From NCBI GenBank assembly GCA_022561735.1, contig JADFQR010000089.1, positions 1 through 6,109 on the forward strand: a stretch of 6,109 bases of DNA, read 5' to 3'. The position numbers and the translations under genes are program-made. The notes below the pieces were generated by a model, which saw only the letters and a program-made list of their open reading frames with translations, searched no databases and was not told the DNA's origin. Source of the DNA: Chloroflexota bacterium. Lineage in GTDB: Bacteria; Chloroflexota; Dehalococcoidia; UBA1151. Shown here in pieces: positions 5,491 through 6,109 of the stretch. Positions within the stretch are counted from its first letter, which is position 1; the number at the start of each line of letters is the position of its first letter.

Positions 5491-6109
5491 TTAGCGATCG
5501 CGTTCCGGCGGTTCCCGGTCTTCCCACTCTTCACCCGCGGCGTCCTCAGGCACGTATCCCAGCAACTCCCGGGCGCGGTCGATCGAGAATATTTTCCACT
5601 TGTTGTCCGAGGTGACGTAAGTGACGGCGTAGCGCAGAGAGTCTGGAGCGTCGATGGCTTTGGACACCGCCTGCGCGGTGTCACGGTGGCTTAACCAGAG
5701 GGACAGGGCGAACGGCGAGAAGGTGGGATCATCGTCTGAAAGCACCCAGCCAATGCGCAGATGTATCGAACTCAGGTGATGGTAGTCGTCGTAATAACTG
5801 CCGAGCGCCTCGCCAAACGCCTTTGAGACGCCGTAGTAGCCATCCGGCCGGATGCGGTCTGCCTCGTCCACCAACTGGTATCCCGGCTCAAGTTGATCGA
5901 AGTGGCCGTCAACGATGTGCTTCCAGGGCGGGTCGAGATAGAAACCGCCCTGCGAATGGTTGGAACTTGCAAACACGACCCGCTTCACGCCGGAACGCTT
6001 TGCGGCCTCGAAAACGTTGTATGTCGCCACGATGTTGTTTTTTAGAGTCGAAAGCCAGTCCCCGTAGGCCCGGCGGTCGGCGGCGCGGTGACCGACGGTT
6101 TGCGGACCT
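5491..6109 (-). CDS. NAD(P)-dependent epimerase/dehydratase-type SDR, uronate-dehydrogenase-like (N-terminus beyond right edge)
   Basis: Extended short-chain dehydrogenase/reductase, of which 205 C-terminal residues are visible. The frame is open to the right edge, so the Rossmann nucleotide-binding motif and start lie outside. The GTG at 6030 is internal: upstream codons continue the family pattern (DWLSTLKNN, then NIVATYNVFEAA). Visible motifs are the strand VVFASSNHSQGG with the catalytic Ser, and the YxxxK pair in RPDGYYGVSKAFGE (Tyr codon 5835-5833, Lys codon 5823-5821). LRIGWV and LWLSHRDTAQAV follow, then a C-terminal segment ending LLGYVPEDAAGEEWED. The order FASSNH, RPDGxYGVSK, xWxSHxD resembles bacterial uronate dehydrogenases. 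An extra segment of roughly 15 residues between SQGG and RPDG separates it from the Agrobacterium enzyme as I remember it. A role in oxidising a uronate or related sugar is therefore inference. It converges on the enolase-superfamily gene with a 31-base spacer, which shows no strong terminator. Confidence 0.88.
   Translation of the reverse strand, partial: GPQTVGHRAADRRAYGDWLSTLKNNIVATYNVFEAAKRSGVKRVVFASSNHSQGGFYLDPPWKHIVDGHFDQLEPGYQLVDEADRIRPDGYYGVSKAFGEALGSYYDDYHHLSSIHLRIGWVLSDDDPTFSPFALSLWLSHRDTAQAVSKAIDAPDSLRYAVTYVTSDNKWKIFSIDRARELLGYVPEDAAGEEWEDREPPERDR

Noticed and set aside
5494..5501. GCGATCGC octamer (identical to the cyanobacterial HIP1 repeat)
   Set aside because: I noticed only this one copy, within the end of a coding sequence, and the gene content does not suggest a cyanobacterium. 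An 8-base match is expected by chance.

Overview
The window looks like the chromosome of a free-living bacterium of fairly high GC. It carries housekeeping genes (secA, prs, ispH) mixed with sugar-acid metabolism genes (a mandelate-racemase-type enolase-superfamily enzyme and an SDR-type epimerase/dehydrogenase). The enolase-superfamily enzyme beside a uronate-dehydrogenase-like SDR, the small CxxC zinc-ribbon protein and the frequent TTG starts fit a Chloroflexota genome, perhaps SAR202/Dehalococcoidia-like. That placement is inference from gene style, not proof. I see no mobile element, CRISPR array, rRNA or tRNA.

Layout. The left half is on the minus strand, read from about 2990 down to 1: an ArsC/Spx-family thioredoxin-fold protein (2987-2625), a 56-residue zinc-ribbon protein (2492-2322), prs (2069-1107) and the N-terminal 349 residues of secA (1047-1, cut by the left edge). 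prs has its own candidate promoter and a hairpin at the start of its leader. secA follows prs closely and is probably co-transcribed with it. A gap of about 380 bases (2988-3371) separates this block from the plus-strand pair ispH (3372-4331) and the enolase-superfamily gene (4353-5459), which lie 21 bases apart and probably form an operon. A convergent, right-edge-truncated SDR gene (6109-5491) closes the window.

The main discovery is the ArsC/Spx-family gene. Its reading frame is open from an ATG with a Shine-Dalgarno at 2987 to the stop at 2625, apart from one in-frame TGA. That TGA sits exactly where the family has its catalytic cysteine, giving H-W-A-R-U-G-A-C-K-K. A stem-loop with a G-rich apical loop starts right after the TGA, at the spacing expected of a bacterial SECIS. 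I therefore annotate it as a selenoprotein of 120 residues with a UxxC redox centre. A standard gene caller would report only a 93-residue fragment from the internal GTG at 2906, losing the active site.

How the genes may work together. prs (PRPP), ispH (isoprenoid precursors) and secA (protein export) are general housekeeping. The enolase-superfamily enzyme and the uronate-dehydrogenase-like SDR could act in one oxidative sugar-acid route (uronate to aldarate or lactone, then dehydration or isomerisation). They are convergent, not co-transcribed, so this is only a hypothesis.
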